From Cyrtodaria siliqua (Eukaryota; Mollusca; Bivalvia; Adapedonta; Hiatellidae): a DNA stretch of 64,000 bases. Shown one piece after another: positions 17,560 through 28,983 of this stretch. The DNA lies in NCBI GenBank assembly GCA_037043455.1, contig JAWPHD010003089.1, positions 1 through 64,000 on the forward strand. Reading direction: 5' to 3'. Within the stretch, counting starts at the first letter, position 1. Each line of letters starts with the position of its first letter. Below the pieces are notes generated by a model that ran no database searches, was not told the origin of the DNA, and saw only the letters and a list, made by a program, of their open reading frames with translations. The translations under genes and the position numbers were made by a program.

Positions 17560-19168
17560 CTGTAGACAAATGAATGCAAAACAAATTTTAGCACTAAAAC
17601 AGTATCCCACAGCGCTGTATAAATCTTTTAATCTTAGGGAATTTCAACGTTTTAACTAATTGATTGAACAAATGACTATAAAGAGTCATGCACTCAAACC
17701 AAACCGGCATACTTTTTTTTAAATCATATTTGTTAAAAAGGGCATTTACATATACTGCAACTTTACCATGTTAGGTATAATTTGATACAAATATGGCAGT
17801 AACATTCGAAAAAATGTTTTTATTATAATTTGTTAACAATGTGGGACACACATTATTTACTTTTTCTGCTGACCACGTGACATCCATAAGCGCATAAGGT
17901 TTTCTATATAGTATGCCTTACATAATACAAGCAACAAGCAGCCCGGTTAGCTCAGTTGGGAGCGAGGTCGACTGCAACAACGTTCAGTTATTATTACTCG
18001 TGAGTGTAATTAGCTCTATTAGCAAAGGGCCAGCAGAGCTTATGGGATGGCAAACTTTAACATATTGTTAATATCAATAAAAGCTCGGACAAGTTCGAAA
18101 ACCGGCCAGATCGGATCAGTAATAGCGGATGTATGGTCCTTGATTTAGTTCAAAAATGCTATATTTTGCCTCGTTAAGACGATAGGGCCTTCATTTTTCA
18201 TCCGATCTTTACCAATCTTTATCAGATTGTTAATGTCAATAAAAACTCGGTCAAGTTTGAAAACAAGCTAGATCGAACCAGTAATAGCGGAGTTATGGCC
18301 CTTGATTTTGTTAAAAATGCTATAATTTGCCTCGTCATATGATAGGGCCTTCATTTTGCATCTGATCTTTGCCTTTGTGACTTTCTTTTTTATATTATTA
18401 TTTATTTATTTATCTATTTTGATTATTTGTTTAAATTATTTTTTTAAATTTTTTCCTATTTTTTTTTTGTTTATTTATTATTTTTACATTATAATTATTA
18501 TTTTTTCATTTTTTTAAAAAAAATATATTTTTTTTTTTTTTTTTAGCTCTATGTTGGACCAGTCGAATCAGTTACAGACGAGTTATTTCATTTAGTTAAA
18601 ATAGCTATATTTTGCCTTGTTAATACAGTAGAGCCTTCATTTTTCATCTGATCTTTACCAAACTTTAACCAGATTCTTTAGACCCTTGATTTAGTTAAAA
18701 AGCTGTTTTTTGCCCGAAACTTTTAAAAAAAACGTAAATGGCAGTCACTCGCTTCATTGATGTTATAAGAACCATGTTAGCAAGTAGAGCGTCCACAGGA
18801 CCTCTTGGGCCTCTTGTTTTAGTGTAGGTTACGAGTTCAACCCCACGAGGCGGTACTTTTTTTCGTACCGCTGTTGAATTCCGTCAAACAATCTTGGTTT
18901 TATTTAGTAAATATTCAATAATGGTTGGTGTGTTATGTTTGTCAATTTAATTAGTGTGTGCTTTATAAGCTAAAAGTTACGGACATTGTCCCTTTAAAAG
19001 GTTGAAAACAAGCATACTTAAAGCTTAAACATTTTTATCAAGTACTTAGTAATGACAGAAGACAGATTATGAGAAGTGCTTTGTCATATGGTCAATGGCA
19101 AAACATATTCAAAGCTTGATGAAGAACAAAAATGAATATCGAGAGTGTCAATTGTTTTTGACATTCAC
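17560..19168. repeat. Intron-like stretch with degenerate interspersed repeats and tRNA-like pieces
   Basis: At 18040-18190, 18200-18370 and 18560-18700 three diverged copies of a roughly 160-bp unit occur (CTTGATTTAGTTAAAAATGC, TTTGCCTCGTTAA, CCTTCATTTT, ATCTTTACCAA), a unit also seen inverted at 20930-21070. A tRNA-like head with an A box (GTTAGCTCAGTTGG) lies at 17945-17958. A tRNA-like tail with a B-box-like GAGTTCAACCC lies near 18832. Together these may be a split SINE. 18380-18545 is A/T homopolymer-rich. Confidence 0.55.
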
Positions 19169-19432
19169 TTATAATCAGTTCATCAACGATGTTTTGCACC
19201 TTAAGTGCAGTGGCCTTGTTTGAGTTCAAACCTTTCTGGACTTTTTCTCTTAAAGCAGTCTCTTTTGCTACACCCTTCTTTGAGGTTTTCTGCCTTTTTT
19301 GCCGACAGTTTCTGTTCCTGAAATCTTTGTTGAACAAAAAAACAGGTGGTTGAGAAAGAGGTCCTGTCTCTGTGATCTCCTTGCCCTTCTTGTTGCACTT
19401 TCTGGCAAATGCTTCCATTGCTGGCTTATCAT
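19169..19432 (-). CDS. Putative host exon, basic helical
   Basis: Minus-strand open segment after a TATATTTAAG acceptor, 264 nt, reading KPAMEAFARKCNKKGKEITE, then a proline-containing turn (PLSQPPVFLFNKDF), then a Lys/Arg-rich helix with possible nuclear-localisation character. Of two donors, TAA|GTGAAT leaves phase 1, which matches the acceptor phase of the 17438-17559 exon. If unspliced the frame runs to 19092. No family recognised; a nuclear protein would fit the BEN-like exon downstream (inference). Confidence 0.4.
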
Positions 19433-22275
19433 CTTAAATATATATTAAACAAGAAAAGATTAACTGTTGAAAACAAACTCCCTATATTTTTGCATTGCAA
19501 TCCAGTATTTTGTAATTAGTTATTCAGCCAGAAACAAATGGGACGAGTTCTCTGAAATCGTTTTTACCTCATTGTATGTTCAGCTGGTTAGTTTGAATTT
19601 GATTGTAAAACGATAAAAACAAGAGGGCATGTATCGCTCTACTGGCTAAATGGGGTCTGTGGTTGGGAAGGGGGAGGTGAATGTTCAGATATGGTAGTAT
19701 TAAACTAGTGTCCAGGGCTGTCATCGTTAGAACTGATAGTGATATATCATCGATTCTCTTCAGTCGATACAATATTGATTCACGTTTTGAAACAACAATC
19801 TGGCCAAGTTTGGTAAATATCAAATACAAAATGAATGGCTAGATTGTTCATAAGGCAGAATATGGCATTTTTCAGCAAAAAAAGGCCCCCAAACTCCCAA
19901 TTAAAGAAAATTTTACCCATAAAACTTCTTATGAGACAAAACAAAATATATATATATATATATAAATGCCTCTAGTGAGATTTGAACCGCGACCCATGGG
20001 GTTTCCAGTGTATATATATTATTGAAGTAAGACCATAACTTTAGTGTTACTGGTCCGATAAAGCTGGTTTTTTAACTTGTTCAAGGTTTCACTGATATCA
20101 ACAATCTGGCAAAAGTTGGGAAAAGACTCGATGAGCAAGAGATCAATGACCTTGAAGCTCTACTGATAGGCTTTGATAGCTAGATCAGCATTCCTGTGAA
20201 GTTTCATAAAAAATCTGTCAAGTAGTTTCAGAGGAGGAGTCGATACACAATTTTACTACCGGTATATACAGAAATTTATGTAAACAAAGATGGCCACTGG
20301 CAGCTATGTTTAATGTTGAAACAAAATAATTTTCAACAAGGACCAACATCATGTCATGCTGATCATTTAAAAAAAGTCCAATATCAATATCACTTATAGT
20401 TTTCATGAAGTAGTTGCTACAAATTTGTTTTGTAACAATCTATTTTAAGCCATGGCGGCCATCTTGAATTTCTGTCCGACCTGAAGATTTGCTAGGATCG
20501 ACTAGACATCAAGAGCATGAAAATCCTTCACGTAATCTTAGGAGTAGTCGCCACAAGTTTTTCGTTTATAGATAACTCTGTAAACAAAGATGGCCACTGA
20601 TGGCCATGTTTGACATCCATGTCGTGGCAGTCATTTTGAAAAAGGTTCCAAATCAACATCACTTTTGTTTTTTGAGAAGTACTCAGCACAAAATCACATT
20701 TTTAAAATCTATCTTTAGCCGTTGCGGCCATCTTAAATTTTCGCGACCTAAATTTTTGCAACGATCAACTAGTAATCAAGAGCAACATTTCTGTGAAATT
20801 TCATGACAATCCGTCAAGTAGTTTCAAAGGAGTAGTCACCATAAAAAAAGATGGACGGACAGATGACGGACGACGCACCACTGCATAAGCATCAGTCGAG
20901 CTAAAAATGAAGGCCCGATTGCGTTGAGACAAAATATAGCATATTTAAGAAAATCAAGGGCCATAACTCCTGTTACTGTTCCAGTCCCCCTAGTTTTCGA
21001 CATCGTCTGAGCTTTCAATAATATTAATAATCTGGCAAAGTTTGGTTAAGATGCGATAAAAATAAAGTTACTATCTACTCTGCGGATCACTTATATGTAC
21101 TGGAAAAAGTTATTTACACCCCTTGTTGTAGCCTTATTGAATAAACAGTGTACCACCAGTGTTTTCCACGTTTGTTTTCGTGTAAACAAATGCGATCCTT
21201 GAAAGAAATCATGATTCTTCATTTCAAACACCATGTGAATTTTACTTATACCGTGTAATGGGAGCCTTTTTTCAGAAATCGAAACTGACGTATGATTGTG
21301 TTGATTTATGGTTAAGTGATCGTGAGTCTGACACCCTTTGTAAAGAATGACACAGATATACGACATCACACGATACCGGTAATTCATTTTGGTTTTGGTT
21401 GAATTCAATATAGCAATATCTCGTGGAAATATCCCACTTGTTAACATGTGTTTTGCATGTAGAAATAGCATATTATAAAGTTATAAACAAAAAGAAATAC
21501 CCTGGAGTCGGTAGATTTTGATCATGAGTCGGACAATGTGTTTTTGTGAGAATATACAATAATGGCTCAATTTGTTGACATCATTTGATGGTACAAATGG
21601 ATGATCATTCTGTTTTCTTTCAATTTGTTATGTTAATTTCATCGAACATGTGACACATGATGAAACTACAGGACGTTTAATGTGTGGCCCATGATGATAC
21701 TACAGGACGGTTAAATACGAGCTCACTTGATTCGATCGTAAGTCGGAAACTATGTCAGACTCAATATCAATGAGAAACGGGTTTTAATATACCTCCTTCG
21801 CAATAAATAATACTGGAATACAGTAATATTCATAATGTTGATAGAGCATCATCAAAAAAACTGACAAATCAGTGACCAGAAATAAGACATACGGCCCAGT
21901 GCCCAAGATAAGCAGCGTATCTGCGTATTTCACATCAATTAAAATTGCCAAATACCCAAGTAATTTCCCTGACATGCGTACCAGATACGCGAGCACTTTC
22001 CATTTCACTCAAACATTTTAATTTTCAAGCGTATCGACGGTCAAAGTGTTCAAATGATTGATGTTTTCTTGCGTATTCCAATATTTACAAAAAGCAGATT
22101 TTACTTCCGGTGTTTATGTTGACTGGGACGTAATATAATTATCGATAAAGTGGAGCAGTAAAAGAGAACGTCATATAGTTGAATATGTACGTAATACTAG
22201 TCTATACTAGTGTGTAGTCGTCTGTGCGCTTTCTTGTTTACTTTTGAAAGCGTTTGCGTTGTGCAGACGATTGAA
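19433..22275. repeat. Degenerate interspersed repeats, no gene seen
   Basis: 20030-20100 and 20930-21070 carry the same family as 18040-18700 (CAATCTGGCAAAGTTTGG, GGGCCATAACT). 20160-20540 and 20545-20870 are two diverged tandem copies of a roughly 330-bp unit sharing CAAAGATGGCCACTG, GCGGCCATCTT and GTCAAGTAGTTTCA. A (TA)n tract is at 19947-19966. Text near 21285 (GAAATCGAAACTGACGTA) recurs at 23140, and CAAATCAGTGACCAG near 21860 recurs near 24640 and 25865, so short modules are shared across this flank. Confidence 0.55.
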
Positions 22276-22488
22276 ATGTCGAAACGGGGACGTAAATCGA
22301 CAACCGAGTTACCGTTAATAAACTTTTTTCAAGCCAAAAATGACCCTTCACCGACGGCGATATTAAAGAGCATCCTTTCTGACATATTATTTCAATCCGT
22401 TGAAAGTCCCTCGTTGCAGAGAAAACATGACGGTAACAAGGTGACAATTAAAACCTACGAATTGTGGAAAAAAGTATTCCCGTCATAA
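22276..22488 (+). CDS. Small hypothetical protein, 70 aa, with poly(A) signal
   Basis: ATG 22276 (MSKRGRKSTTELPLINFFQA) opens a 70-codon frame ending TAA at 22486-22488. AATAAA follows at 22499-22504, as expected for a short 3' UTR. The basic N terminus and helical middle (AILKSILSDILFQS) look protein-like, and codon composition is less AT-rich than its surroundings. It could be a single-exon gene, a terminal exon or a transposon-derived ORF. Not recognised. Confidence 0.4.
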   Translation: MSKRGRKSTTELPLINFFQAKNDPSPTAILKSILSDILFQSVESPSLQRKHDGNKVTIKTYELWKKVFPS

Positions 22489-23756
22489 ATAACAAGTCAA
22501 TAAAGCTCACATAAAGATTGATAAGTTACCTTGCTTGTTTTACATTTGATCCCCAAATCACACTATTATTTTTGAATATTTGAAATTCACTCAATTTTAA
22601 TTTCATGAGTGAAATACCCAATAGGTCCAAAAGTTATCTGGGGCACTGCATACCAATACATTGTGGTAGGTGACAAACTCCATCTTTATTATTGATATTC
22701 AACCAAGTTTACTCTTAAAATTAAGTATCTTCAGTATGATTCTTTTAAAACCCTTAATATTTCATGTCACATTCATGCAAACTGATTCAATAATATGTAT
22801 ATTTCAAAATCAAAATCTTGAAAATTATCATATCTCAAAATCTTGAAAATTATCGTCTTTTTACGCCAACTATTTTTTATTTTACAATAGAACCTATGGA
22901 AAAAACGGAGTAACACAAATGTTATCTCTACTGGAAAAAAATAAAATCTCAACATCTCAAATACAAAATTATGATTTGTTTATGAACTTATAATGAAGTT
23001 CTTGCCGAGTTCCAGTGGTTACAATGAACATCAAACTAGTTCGCTGTTGCTATTGTGACATTGTGAACTTCAAGTGCGTTTGTGGCAACGTACAAAACGT
23101 CTCAATATCAAATCCGACTAAAGATCACTTTAAAGAATCGAAACTGACGTAAGATTGTCACAATTTGTGTTGAATCAGTTGTGTAGATATTCATAACCTA
23201 TAACCATGGATAACGTTTAAAATAGTACACAGATATATATATATATGTATTGATGACTATGATGCCAATGGCATGTAACGCGGTTTATCAAAGATAATGA
23301 AAAGAAAAAAAATGAACCTCTGTTTTGTTCGAGACCACCGCCATTTTCTAAAACAAAGTCACATCATTCCCCCCACATCATTTCACACTTTCCCCTGTCA
23401 ACGAATTCAGTTTTCAATTTCAGTTTTTTGTCCGTTTTCGGAACCACAGCACTACTTGAATCTTCAAAAAAAAAAGATGCAGGCGAACATGGTTGTGGAT
23501 TGACGCAGATTTCTTTCAAACAATTGAGATGCACAAAATCCGTGGAAGTTTAAATGGCGTCCACTCTAAATATCTGACGGCGGCTAAGCAGTAACTTGAT
23601 ACGGGATTCAGGATGGTGTCACATCATTTATTGGGGTTACCGATGGGGTATTTGTTTATTTTATCTGCGGAAGAAGACCTCACGATATGCTAATTTACCT
23701 TAAGGTTACTCGGTCAAAACAGAGATAAGAAATGATGTAATACGAATGCAGCAGTG
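22489..23756. other. AT-rich intergenic stretch
   Basis: No supported gene. Contains short duplicated words shared with 21100-21700 and 24640-25950, and TATATATATATAT near 23235. 23297-23503 is open but Phe/His-rich and not convincing. Confidence 0.4.
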
Positions 23757-24083
23757 ATGCAATCAGTTTGCAGTCTGCAGGCCAGCATCATCGAGATCCA
23801 GATACTGGCGATCCGGGCCAACTGTAGACTCTTGCTAAAAATGGAGGACACATCTGCACAAACACAATCGGAAAAAAGGCGAAGTGGTCCGTACGGAAAG
23901 GCTCTTTACGAAAACCCTCTCATTTCGAAAGAATATGTAGAAGAAACTTTTAAAACGTTATCATCACCTAGTGATTTCGTGGCCAACTCTGGCCCCACTC
24001 CTTCTGCGCCTGCGGACACGTCTCGTTATACATGCAGTTCAAGCAATGAGCGAACACAATGTCCGGTACGAACATTAACAAAG
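23757..24083 (+). CDS. Exon 1 of a predicted two-exon host gene
   Basis: ATG 23757 (MQSVCSLQAS) begins 109 codons ending exactly in phase 0 at ACAAAG|GTAATT. The start is an amphipathic helix (ASIIEIQILAIRANCRLLLK); a second ATG lies at 23841 (MEDTSAQTQ). Then SEKRRSGPYGKALYENPLI, KEYVEETFKTLSS and a Ser/Thr/Pro-rich tail. GC content and codon use contrast with the AT-rich flanks. The phase agrees with the exon at 26482. No known domain recognised; likely a nuclear or adaptor-type disordered protein. Intermediate exons cannot be excluded. Confidence 0.5.
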
Positions 24084-26481
24084 GTAATTATAAATGTATT
24101 TTATTTTAGAAAATATGTTAATCAGCTTGTAAGATCGACCCCGTTATTCTATTCAGTTACGAATTCGTTGAAGTACGGTGACCACCGGAAGTTAGACTTT
24201 TAAAATGGCAGCGCACAGTAAATTATCACAATTTTTTGTCTACACACCGATGCAACATTAACAATTAGTGTGTATGCTTTCCTACGGACAACGTCATCAT
24301 TACTACATGTACGTGACATAAGGTGTGTATCCGAATCTCTGAACTCGGAGTTTTAATAGGAGACCTACTTTCATTTCAAGTGACGAAGTGTGTATTAATT
24401 TTAAACTTGTTCTTTGGTTATAAAGTATAGCAACGAAACTTATAAGTTGAGTAATATTGTTATGTAAAGGTTGTACCATTATCATTTTGTTCACTGTGTT
24501 ATAAAAGTAGATGAAGGTATAAAAAAGAAAGGAAATGCAGCCTTCCACATAACACAGTAAACCACAAACACTTAACAAGGCGAACATGAATGGCAATTCA
24601 TAACTTTCACATGACATCATCAAAATAATTTGACCAATCAGTGATCAATAAAAAAAAAGTCCTCCACATTTTGGTATGGTGTAAACTCGGTCTTTATCGT
24701 TGGTTCTCAATTGATTTTAGCCCTTTATAAAACTAGTTTGTGGTGATAATTATAAAAGCTACATATTTTGTGTACATCTATGTATCTTCTTTTGATGTTG
24801 TCTGATTTTAAAACACCAATATGGATACATTCAATTTAAATCATGTTCTAATATTTTCATTTTTCATTTATAGATTGAGGATAATGTCCGAGTAAACTCC
24901 TTTATTTTCACCTACTGAATATCTCAACCTACCGGCAGTTGACCAGATGTGAAAGTTATGAATATGATCATATGATTTGATTTCCTGTTAGTTCCTTGTC
25001 AAGTTCTGATAATGGTTGCGTTCAGGGTTCTCCCTATCTTCGAATTAACCCACTAGCCCGAAGCCCGCGACTAGTAAACTGTCATTTGGGCTAGGTAATT
25101 TATGTAGTCGGGGCTAAAGGAAAATGTATGGGTTTTCATTGAGTATATAAGAATTCGGGCTACAGTAAAACAAACATTTTAATTCAAAGACTGCTCCCAT
25201 CGGTTACCGAAATCACTCTCGGTCACTGTCATTAGCTGTTGGTTCGCCGATAGGTAGAACATTGGTAATCAATCTTCCTGCGACCTGAGGTAGTATTGAT
25301 GACCGCGTTGGTACCAAATGTTACCATCGGTGGCCACTGGTAACCCAAAGTTAACCAACGTGGTTGCCGTTGGGAGAACCCTGAACGCACCCATTGTTAT
25401 GAACATGACAATAAAATATTCTATTCTGTTTTGAATGGCAATGTTAATAAGGAATAAATACATGTGTTGTCACAAAGCAAAAAACAGTTGACAAATAGGG
25501 TTACCAACATAGAGTGGTCAGTGGCCGTGGGAGTTAAAACCAGGTTCTAGTGTGCACCAAACATCACACTTAACTTGGACAAGCTTCCAGTCAATACGTT
25601 GCAAGTTACCACATCTGTTTCTTACAGATCTCTGCCCATGCAGTTTGATTTAAGGTGAACGTGATAATGACTGGTGTTTGTTGATGGAAGTGGGGAACTC
25701 TAGCACTCTCTCAGGTACATCTGGGATACTGCATTAGGCCAAATCCTGTTCCAAGTATACATGTACATAAACAACTTACCGCAAGAGTAAGGTTGTTTGT
25801 GGGATGATAAGCACGCACGGTATACCTGACAACACATCATTTTGATATAACATCAAAATAAAATGACCAATCAGTGACTAGCAATTTGGCACATCTAAGT
25901 TTGACTTAAGTCTTTATCGGTGATTCCATTGGTTTAACAATGTAAAAGTTCTGGTATTTACAGTAACTGATTGTATTTAACACTTATGCAAATTGATATG
26001 TACATGTACCGTATCTTGAAATGGCAATATGTTTGAATTCTTAATAATTTCATTTATTATATACTTTCCAGTGAAATAGTGGATTTTATGATTAAAATAA
26101 TACCTTATATTTTCATTGTTTACATTTTCACTTTGAACATAAATTATAACAGTGACGTCATGCAACTGTTTATGTTGTTGACTTCATTGTTGTTGCGCGT
26201 TATCTTCTCCACGTTTCTGCATAAGGTATATAATAAAAAGAATATTTGTTATTTTGTCGTGAATATTTAGGATTTGTTTTCAACTCGAAGTAAGAAAACT
26301 CAAATATTTCCACTCGTGAAAATGTAAGTTTTCTCACTTCTCGAAAATACATCCTATAATCGCTCCAAATCAAAAATTTCCTCTATGTCCTTGTAGATGC
26401 AATATAGTTCTTGTATGAATTTGTTAGACTCTTACTATTTTGTGAAGTTTCCTAAATGTAATTTTTGTCTATTGATTTCAG
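24084..26481. other. Predicted intron with repeat fragments
   Basis: 2.4 kb without convincing coding sequence. Contains degenerate pieces of the retrotransposon 3' end (24500-24600 and 25430-25570) and a short module repeated at 24630-24730 and 25840-25950 (GACCAATCAGTGA then GTCTTTATCG). Ends in GTCTATTGATTTCAG. Confidence 0.4.
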
Positions 26482-26667
26482 GACTTTGAAAACAGTGAAC
26501 CAAAAGAAAATGATGGAACACAAGACGTCTTCAACTTCAATAGTGATGATGTCTGTGATAATGTCTTTAGGCAGCAAGGCAACGAAACATCAAATTATGT
26601 GTTTGAAACAACAAGCAATCCTCAGGATATTGATACCAACTTAATTAGCTGTGATTTTGATGATTAA
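26482..26667 (+). CDS. Exon 2 (terminal) of the predicted two-exon gene
   Basis: A good polypyrimidine tract and ATTTCAG acceptor precede 61 codons in phase 0, strongly acidic and Asn-rich (DFENSEPKENDGTQDVFNF, NPQDIDTNLISCDFDD), ending in TAA at 26665-26667. From 26663 onward the DNA matches the interspersed retrotransposon repeat (ATTAAAGAGGAAAGCATAGT), so the stop codon itself lies inside the inserted sequence. The gene may therefore have been shortened or given a new end by the insertion. Confidence 0.5.
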   Translation, partial: DFENSEPKENDGTQDVFNFNSDDVCDNVFRQQGNETSNYVFETTSNPQDIDTNLISCDFDD

Positions 26668-26930
26668 AGAGGAAAGCATAGTGGCGAACTGTAAAAGGGT
26701 CCACCACCAAGCATGCAGTACGTTGTAAAATAATAGGGTCATAACCTCTTTTGATAAACTTTTTTACAAGTTTAACAACGATAGTATGAAAGTGATCATG
26801 ACCAAGAATCTTACGAAGTTATAAATCACATCACCATAGAAGTCAGGTTGTGATAGTCCATGTCGCAGAAGAGTCCTTAAATTACTTTTATATTTAGAAA
26901 AAAAGTAATATATTTCTAAGCCAGCTCATA
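26663..26930 (-). repeat. Retrotransposon 3'-end family, internal fragment
   Basis: Minus-strand fragment covering the end of the conserved reading frame (compare 54590-54830, 35170-35410 and the plus-strand copy 60690-60940). Begins exactly at the stop of the exon upstream. Confidence 0.8.
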
Positions 26931-26979
26931 TTTTTTTACTTATTCTTTGTTTTAGAACGATCTCTGTTCACTCATAATT

Positions 26980-28110
26980 CTTCCAGTTCGAATCCTGTTC
27001 TGATATGTTGTAAAACGTGCGTAGGAGGAAATATTTGACAAACCTATTTACAAGGAAATACTGTTCCCATTAATGTTATAATATTATGTAAACATGTCTG
27101 CGTAAACGTAAAAGTTATTATGTTTTACAAACATGCAGGTAAGGCAGCTCGTAGCATGACGTTAAACGTTTTTAAGGTCAGCGACGTAATACTGTATGTT
27201 TTACCATACACACCAAGTCATAACAACGAGCACTAACACCGGACATGCCAAATAAATCAGTCAATAGTTTCTACCGAGTTCAGTTACAGTCACTCTCCGA
27301 TCCTCTCAAACAGAGTTAACTATCGTCAGCTTTCTGTTGATTACGTTGGGTCTTCCAGTCCTTCTATCATCGACTGTACTCGATCTGCCTTCTCTGAACC
27401 TCTTGGATGATGTGATAACATGGCTTATTTATTAAAAAAGGATGTATCGTCTGCTCTCGCTTGTTAAATAGACTATTCTATGGACAAAATTATTTCACTT
27501 ACAAAACAAAAGTTTGAGTAACATTGCATCAAACTTTGTGGATAAAAAGGGCCCAGTTTCTGCGAAATAAGTATCCTTTCTGATAGTATAGAAAATAAGT
27601 ATAAAAGACGAGCAGGTCCACATCAATAGTGTTAAATTACTCCAATTATGGCTGACATTGCTCATGCCTAAACTATGCATTTATTTTTTACCCCATCTAT
27701 TCTGGATATTTGTTTTGAAGATTGCCAACCAATAGTCCTTCACTCTATTGAATACTATTGTCGAATCAATCGTGATGAATGTTCTGACAAATACTCCGGC
27801 TACTGCTTATTATGTGTCGTGTTCGGATGTTTCCAAAAGTCCACTCTCATATTCTTTGATCGCAAATGTCATAATGTAAAATGTAGTTAGACACCAACGT
27901 ATGATATCACCATAATAACCGTGTAAAAACATATTCACTGATTCTCATTGAAAGAAAGAGCCGTAGCGATGTGGTATATTGCTGATATGAAGCAAATATT
28001 TGCGCGCTACATATAGTTATGATGTTCTGAACGAATTACATCAGCAAGTCTATAGCAATAATTGCAAGCTATGAAATGCAGTTTGAGATCTTAAGCTCAG
28101 ACACAAAGGC
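26980..28110. repeat. 1.1-kb interspersed repeat, copy 1
   Basis: About 1.1 kb resembling 50440-51320 plus 51484-51600 in the same order: GTTATAATATT, GGCATGACGTT/GCATGACGTTAAACG, CACACCAAGTCAT, CAATAAATCAGTCAATAG, GATCCTC, CTTGGATGATGTGATAAC, CTGCTCTCGCTTGTTAAAT and CGATATGAAGCAAATATTTGC. No intact ORF. Type unknown. Confidence 0.7.
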
Positions 28111-28310
28111 TATTTTATCGGTAAACTGACACTGTAATTACGATAGAGATGAATGTGCATGCTGTAAAATAAATATCCCACACTGAAATAAGTATTATAC
28201 TATATGTATACTGTTTTCCGGAACACTTAGGAAAGCCTAAGTGTTTTTGTCTAAATGTATTACTTAAGTATGACAGATATGGCAAAAGAATCCAATCACG
28301 TTCGTATACG

Positions 28311-28973
28311 TAGATTTACATATATCTAATACCAAATTACCTTATACTGATTTTAAAAGTTGTATTAACACATATACTCTTAACTCTTGGCAAACCGCTT
28401 GGGATTTGTCAGTTAACAATAAACTCCATTCAATTAAACCGTTACTCGGAGAATGGCGTTCTTCTAGTAGACCCGTTCGTCGAGAGGAAGTTATTCTAGC
28501 CCGGTGCAGGATAGGGCATACACGTTATACTCATTCATATTTATTACAAGGTGAGCAATTACCAGAATGTATTTCCTGCTTTGCACCGTTAACGGTCAAA
28601 CACATATTATTGGAATGTGTAGAGATTGATCCTATGCGTCAAAGGTACTACAATGTTAATACTATGAAAGAGTTATTTGATACTGTAGATTTTAGTCTTG
28701 TTTTAGATTTCCTAAAAGAGATCAGACTATATAAATCATTATAATGTGTTCTTATATATATTTACTTGTTTATATGCCCGTTGACTGGCATTTGTTGATT
28801 TACATTACATAGTTTATATTACACCTTATCATGCCTTTTTTTTTTTTTAATAGTTTATCTTTATATATTTACACTTATTTTTAAATAATACTTCATTTTT
28901 CATCAATTTTTGCGCACAATGTGACCTATTTATGTGTCGACGTGCCGTAAAACAACATTCATTCATTCATTCA
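28311..28973 (+). mobile_element. 5'-truncated LINE with target-site duplication
   Basis: A 663-bp insertion flanked by TTCGTATACG at 28301-28310 and 28974-28983. It contains the C-terminal end of a LINE ORF2, a short T-rich 3' UTR, GTGCCGTAAAACAACATTC and an (ATTC)n tail, typical of non-LTR elements ending in short tandem repeats. Confidence 0.85.
28313..28744 (+). pseudogene. LINE ORF2 C-terminal fragment
   Basis: Open frame to TAA at 28742-28744 (GEWRSSSRPVRREEVILARC, RIGHTRYTHSYLLQGEQLPE, then C-x2-C and VKHILLEC). This Cys-Cys-His-Cys arrangement ends the ORF2 protein of I/Jockey-type and related LINEs. No reverse-transcriptase part remains. Confidence 0.85.
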
Positions 28974-28983
28974 TTCGTATACG

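Noticed and set aside
17941..17975. tRNA gene
   Set aside because: An A-box-like head is present but no acceptor stem or B box within tRNA length; better explained as a SINE fragment.
21784..22008. 74-aa hydrophobic minus-strand ORF
   Set aside because: Contains a short module repeated at several non-coding places (near 24640 and 25865).
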